Shown: positions 21,431-24,108 of the stretch, piece after piece
Numbering within the stretch: the stretch's first letter is position 1
Layout: every line of letters begins with the position of its first letter
Assembly (NCBI RefSeq): GCF_001039355.2
Contig: NW_019773920.1
Location: 9,631-33,738 of the forward strand
Length of the DNA stretch: 24,108 bases
Direction: 5' to 3'
DNA from: Lingula anatina
Taxonomy: Eukaryota > Brachiopoda > Lingulata > Lingulida > Lingulidae
Position numbers and translations under genes: made by a program
Notes under the pieces: model-generated
What the model was told of the DNA's origin: nothing
What the model saw: only the letters and a program-made list of their open reading frames with translations
Database searches by the model: none

Positions 21431-21585
21431 AGTGTTGCCCCTAGGTTTTCTCTTTTGTCAGCATATATGCAACACTGATAACACATTTCAAGGAAAACCA
21501 ATAGGCCTATTGTCTAGAAAATCACTGGAGTGATCAATGTTAGGAAAATACAGGTCAATTCGAAAATCTGCCTAATATTGAAGCA

Positions 21586-21685
21586 TATTTATTTATTATT
21601 ACTTTATTTTATTTATTTATTTATTATTATTATTTTATTTTATTTTATTTTATTTTATTTTATTTATTTATTTATTTATTTATTG
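21586..21685. repeat. (TTTA)n/(TTTTA)n microsatellite
   Basis: About 100 bp of ATT, ATTT and ATTTT repeats just after the tandem array. Confidence 0.9.
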
Positions 21686-22528
21686 CATATTTTGAGGACT
21701 CTTGTTGATTGCATTTTATACAGCTTGTCAAGCACAAGACTGGTGGTGATGTCCCTTTTTTTTTGGGTTTTCCATACGAATGCGCTTACTCCAGCTGGTG
21801 GTACAATATCCGGAGGCGGTATCGCCTCTCTGATCCTCTAGTTGATAAACTAATTAACTTAGATGAATGATATCGCGTGGAGACGACGTGGCTAAGGGAC
21901 CTTTGATTATCGTTTAAAGAAAGAACAAAAGGTGTAATGTCCCAATGTTTCTCCCGGGCCAATATTTCGCCGATATTTTTTATAGCTTTCATGTGTTTGA
22001 TTTTATTTACTCTTCTTGTGCAAAATGGTAAGAATCATAGCAATATTTTAGTAAAGCGTGATTCCAAAGCTGGACGTCGTCTTGCCCATGCAAAAACGCC
22101 AGGCCATGTGAACGATAATTGTCCTCGCCGCGCCAAATGCGCAAATTAACGGCCCAAACCACAAATCGAGTACCCCAACGTAAAATTACTTTACATAAGC
22201 CAAGGATTTAATTACAGGAACAATTTTGCCAGTTTCCATCCGGGTCTCTGGCTGTGATCAAAGAACCCCTGAGGTTTTTCCTTTTTTTTTTTTTCTTTTA
22301 CGGCAGCAATGCGTTCTCGACAATCTCCCGTTCTTATAGAACGCTCCGAACGGATAAACGGTTTGTTTAACAAAAAACACTGAGTTTGTCTAAAATTAAT
22401 TAAAATTTGGGGTACTTTATTTGTGTCGAACGTGCTCAGTTTCAGAATAAATATACATATATGTACAATTTGGTGAACAATTTTAATAATGTCAGTTTTT
22501 AATAAGTAAATTTTCAAATCAATTACAC
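21686..22528. other. Intergenic DNA
   Basis: No gene recognised. The start holds a copy of a sequence also found before the array (tgtcaagcacaagactgg at 21726). Poly-A/T tracts lie near 22280. Confidence 0.6.
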
Positions 22529-22633
22529 AATTCAAATTACTGTTTTTCTTTTATCAAGAGCTTGTAAAATATGTGGGTATTACCTCCAATATTTTACAAG
22601 CTCTTGATAAAAAGAAAAACAGTAATTTGAATT
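22529..22633. repeat. Long near-perfect hairpin (44/45-bp arms, 16-nt loop)
   Basis: The left arm 22529-22572 is the inverse of 22589-22633 with a single T insertion as the only difference. The loop at 22573-22588 is GTGGGTATTACCTCCA. It lies downstream of the esterase gene. It is probably a foldback/MITE-type element. Confidence 0.85.
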
Positions 22634-22665
22634 TATACATACAGAGCTAATGAAACTGTTCTCTC

Positions 22666-22735
22666 AATTACACAATTGTTTAGTGTAAAAATGTATGGGA
22701 ATGACGTACTAGTATTTTACACTACTTGTATTTCG
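22666..22735. repeat. Second, shorter hairpin unit related to the preceding one
   Basis: caattacacaatt, which also precedes the previous hairpin at 22520, recurs here. It is followed by tagtgtaaaa and its inverse ttttacacta. The tgtaaaa...ttttaca core resembles the centre of the 22529 hairpin. Confidence 0.6.
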
Positions 22736-22871
22736 TACTTTTTGACCTCGGAATCAAATTATTTTTTGTTTGGTTTTTTATTTTGTCGTTGATCTGTCCA
22801 ATAACGTAACCGTTTTACTTTTTTGTTAATGCTTAAGAAATCGTATAAGTGAACTGAATTGTTCTGAGGAG

Positions 22872-22877
22872 TTTATT
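22872..22877 (-). terminator. Candidate esterase poly(A) signal AATAAA
   Basis: TTTATT on the plus strand reads AATAAA on the minus strand, about 220 bp after the esterase stop codon. Confidence 0.4.
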
Positions 22878-23098
22878 ATTTAGAAGTTGTCATGGAGTGG
22901 TTGCACATAAAACAAAGACGTACAAAAAGCACTGTGGCTCTCTTAATAATTACGTTACAGCCCATAATAAAACAAAATGAAAAAACCTTATAAAATATCT
23001 ACAAGTATACCATAAAATAGCAATTGTCTAATTTGAAAACGTTTCTTCTCATTGTCATTAAGAAGTATAATTTGAGCCGACAAATTCATGTAACTATG

Positions 23099-23360
23099 TT
23101 AATCCATCATGGACCTTGGAGATTTACCCATTTTCGAACCTTTGTTCCTGCATTTCTTTCCTTTAGAAGAAAGTGTTCGAGCCTCGTCAGCTTCTTTACC
23201 CACTCTCACTATGGCCGGAAGTACCTCGGTCGCAAACAGATACTGGCGCTCCCTATCGAATGTTTCCACGGTGGTGGGCGTGTCCAGGTTGATGAATTGT
23301 CTGGAAGACCCTGTGTATTCCGGCCATTGGAGGCTGACCGGGTCACCTACATTTGGGTCA
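23099..23360 (-). CDS. Esterase last exon
   Basis: The acceptor is ctcgtcttttcag. It encodes GDPNVGDPVSLQWPEYTGSS, RQFINLDTPTTVETFDRERQ and YLFATEVLPAIVRVG, then a basic tail and TAA at 23101-23099. Where the family often has a Cys-x-FW before the last helix, this protein has YLFATEVLPAI. Confidence 0.88.
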
Positions 23361-24108
23361 CTGAAAAGACGAGGGAGTTGACTGATTAGCAAAACAATGA
23401 AATACCATATTGAGCATACAGGAAAGGACAACCTGACTTCGTAGTCAAGTCATACTTGGCATGGATCCTTTGTAGAGGGATATATTTCATACTAATTTAA
23501 GTACAGCTGATGGTCATTAGGACCATTAAAACTTAATGGTCATCAAATACACACAGTGGACAATAGAAGTGTCACCCTACTGAATCAATACTTAGGGGGA
23601 GATAAATGACTGTGGAATGATATGCTCCTGATATCATTTTATTAACATCAAATTTCACAAAAAGACCAACAATACAATTCCATGGTCCAGCGGTTTTATA
23701 CTCATTAGTCACATTATAAGTAGACTTTGATTACTGACCCTTACCCATTTTTTACAAAGTTAGCTATATACCGCCTGATGGTTCTTCCAAGTTCCAATTC
23801 CTCAGCTGTCAAGTTATATACCTCTGGGTGCTGTTCAAACACACCAAAATACAGAATGCGGGTATCAAAATGTTCAGCTCGTACAAAAGTCGCTTTAGGT
23901 AAGTAAGAAGGTGGATAGCCAAGACGAATAGATAATGTGTATTTATACGTTGTGGCACCTCCAGCTTCGTTCAGTCTCGCCGACTCCTCTGCTGGCATTC
24001 CATAGAGAAGATCAGTGCTCTGTTGCACGGCCCGGGTAAGGACATCCAAAGGATCCATGGGGTCTTCGATGAGACCGTATTCGTGAAGCAAGGACCTAGC
24101 AACAGCGG
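23099..24108 (-). CDS. Type-B carboxylesterase/cholinesterase-family protein, C-terminal two exons
   Basis: The exons are 24108-23745 (truncated by the window edge) and 23360-23099, joined in frame at a Gly codon (AATGG|gtaagg and cttttcag|T). About 207 residues are present. The visible alpha/beta-hydrolase C-terminus includes YTLSIRLGYPP, then AEHFDTRILYFGVF, where His (codon 23872-23870) sits at the catalytic-His position. Next come RTIRRYIANFVKNGDPN and LQWPEYTGSSRQFINLD, matching the family's NFaktGDPN...WPxY...yl.ld ending. The nucleophile elbow and catalytic acid lie off the right edge, so activity cannot be judged. The usual H-G-x-E pattern is H-F-D-T here. The protein ends in a Lys/Arg-rich tail (SKGKKCRNKGSKMGKSPR) without an obvious GPI or transmembrane signal. 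The subfamily is uncertain: a digestive or detoxifying carboxylesterase, a bile-salt-lipase-like enzyme or a cholinesterase-like protein are all possible. Confidence 0.88.
23361..23744. other. Esterase intron
   Basis: 384-bp GT-AG intron with no other feature seen. Confidence 0.8.
23745..24108 (-). CDS. Esterase penultimate exon, 5' end off window
   Basis: From 24106 the frame reads AVARSLLHEYGLIEDPMDPL through to IRRYIANFVKN, with donor AATGG|gtaagg at 23744. The putative catalytic His is in EHFDTRILYFG. Confidence 0.88.

Noticed and set aside
23024-23389. Plus-strand open frames of 121 and 90 codons over the esterase exon
   Set aside because: They are antisense to a clear esterase exon with matching splice sites, so they are shadows.
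1-24108. tRNA, rRNA, retroviral or reverse-transcriptase genes
   Set aside because: I saw no cloverleaf box pair, rRNA block or polymerase motif on either strand. A covariance-model search would be needed to exclude small RNAs.

Overview
This window looks like animal nuclear DNA. Its genes are broken into short exons with GT-AG introns, the noncoding DNA is AT-rich, and there are many microsatellites, foldback repeats and degenerate tandem arrays. The protein sequences and repeat style fit a marine invertebrate, most likely a mollusc or another lophotrochozoan. That placement is inference. One undetermined base lies at 12738.

Layout. (1) Bases 1-3421, minus strand: six exons encode the N-terminal half of an SLC22A18-like major facilitator transporter. 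The C-terminal half lies off the left edge, and a splice acceptor at bases 4-6 suggests that the next exon begins at base 3. (2) Bases 3422-7642: upstream DNA shared by two divergent genes, with no recognisable protein-coding exon. (3) Bases 7643-18102, plus strand: a complete six-exon RAB32/RAB38-family GTPase of 262 residues, with all five G motifs, the family signature WDIAGQERFGNMTRVYY and a C-terminal Cys-Cys prenylation site. Introns 1 and 2 are 4.5 and 2.7 kb and full of repeats. (4) Bases 18103 to about 22870: the 3' UTR, then a repeat-rich intergenic region. (5) Bases 23099-24108, minus strand: the last two exons of a type-B carboxylesterase/cholinesterase-family protein. Its catalytic Ser and acid lie off the right edge.

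Nothing in the sequence shows that the three genes form one pathway. RAB32/38 proteins act in lysosome-related organelle traffic, SLC22A18 is an organic cation/proton antiporter-like carrier, and the esterase family acts on esters or has lost activity.

The most unusual structure is in RAB32 intron 4. A tandem array with a mostly 117-bp unit repeats the 3' splice site together with the first 18 bases of exon 5. This puts one degenerate and five essentially perfect decoy acceptors in front of the true one, and the true acceptor completes the NKxD nucleotide-binding motif. Other items of note are a roughly 590-bp palindrome interrupted on one arm, two short foldback elements with related termini, an array carrying exact direct-repeat-1 (DR1) nuclear-receptor-type sites, and several long perfect palindromes.
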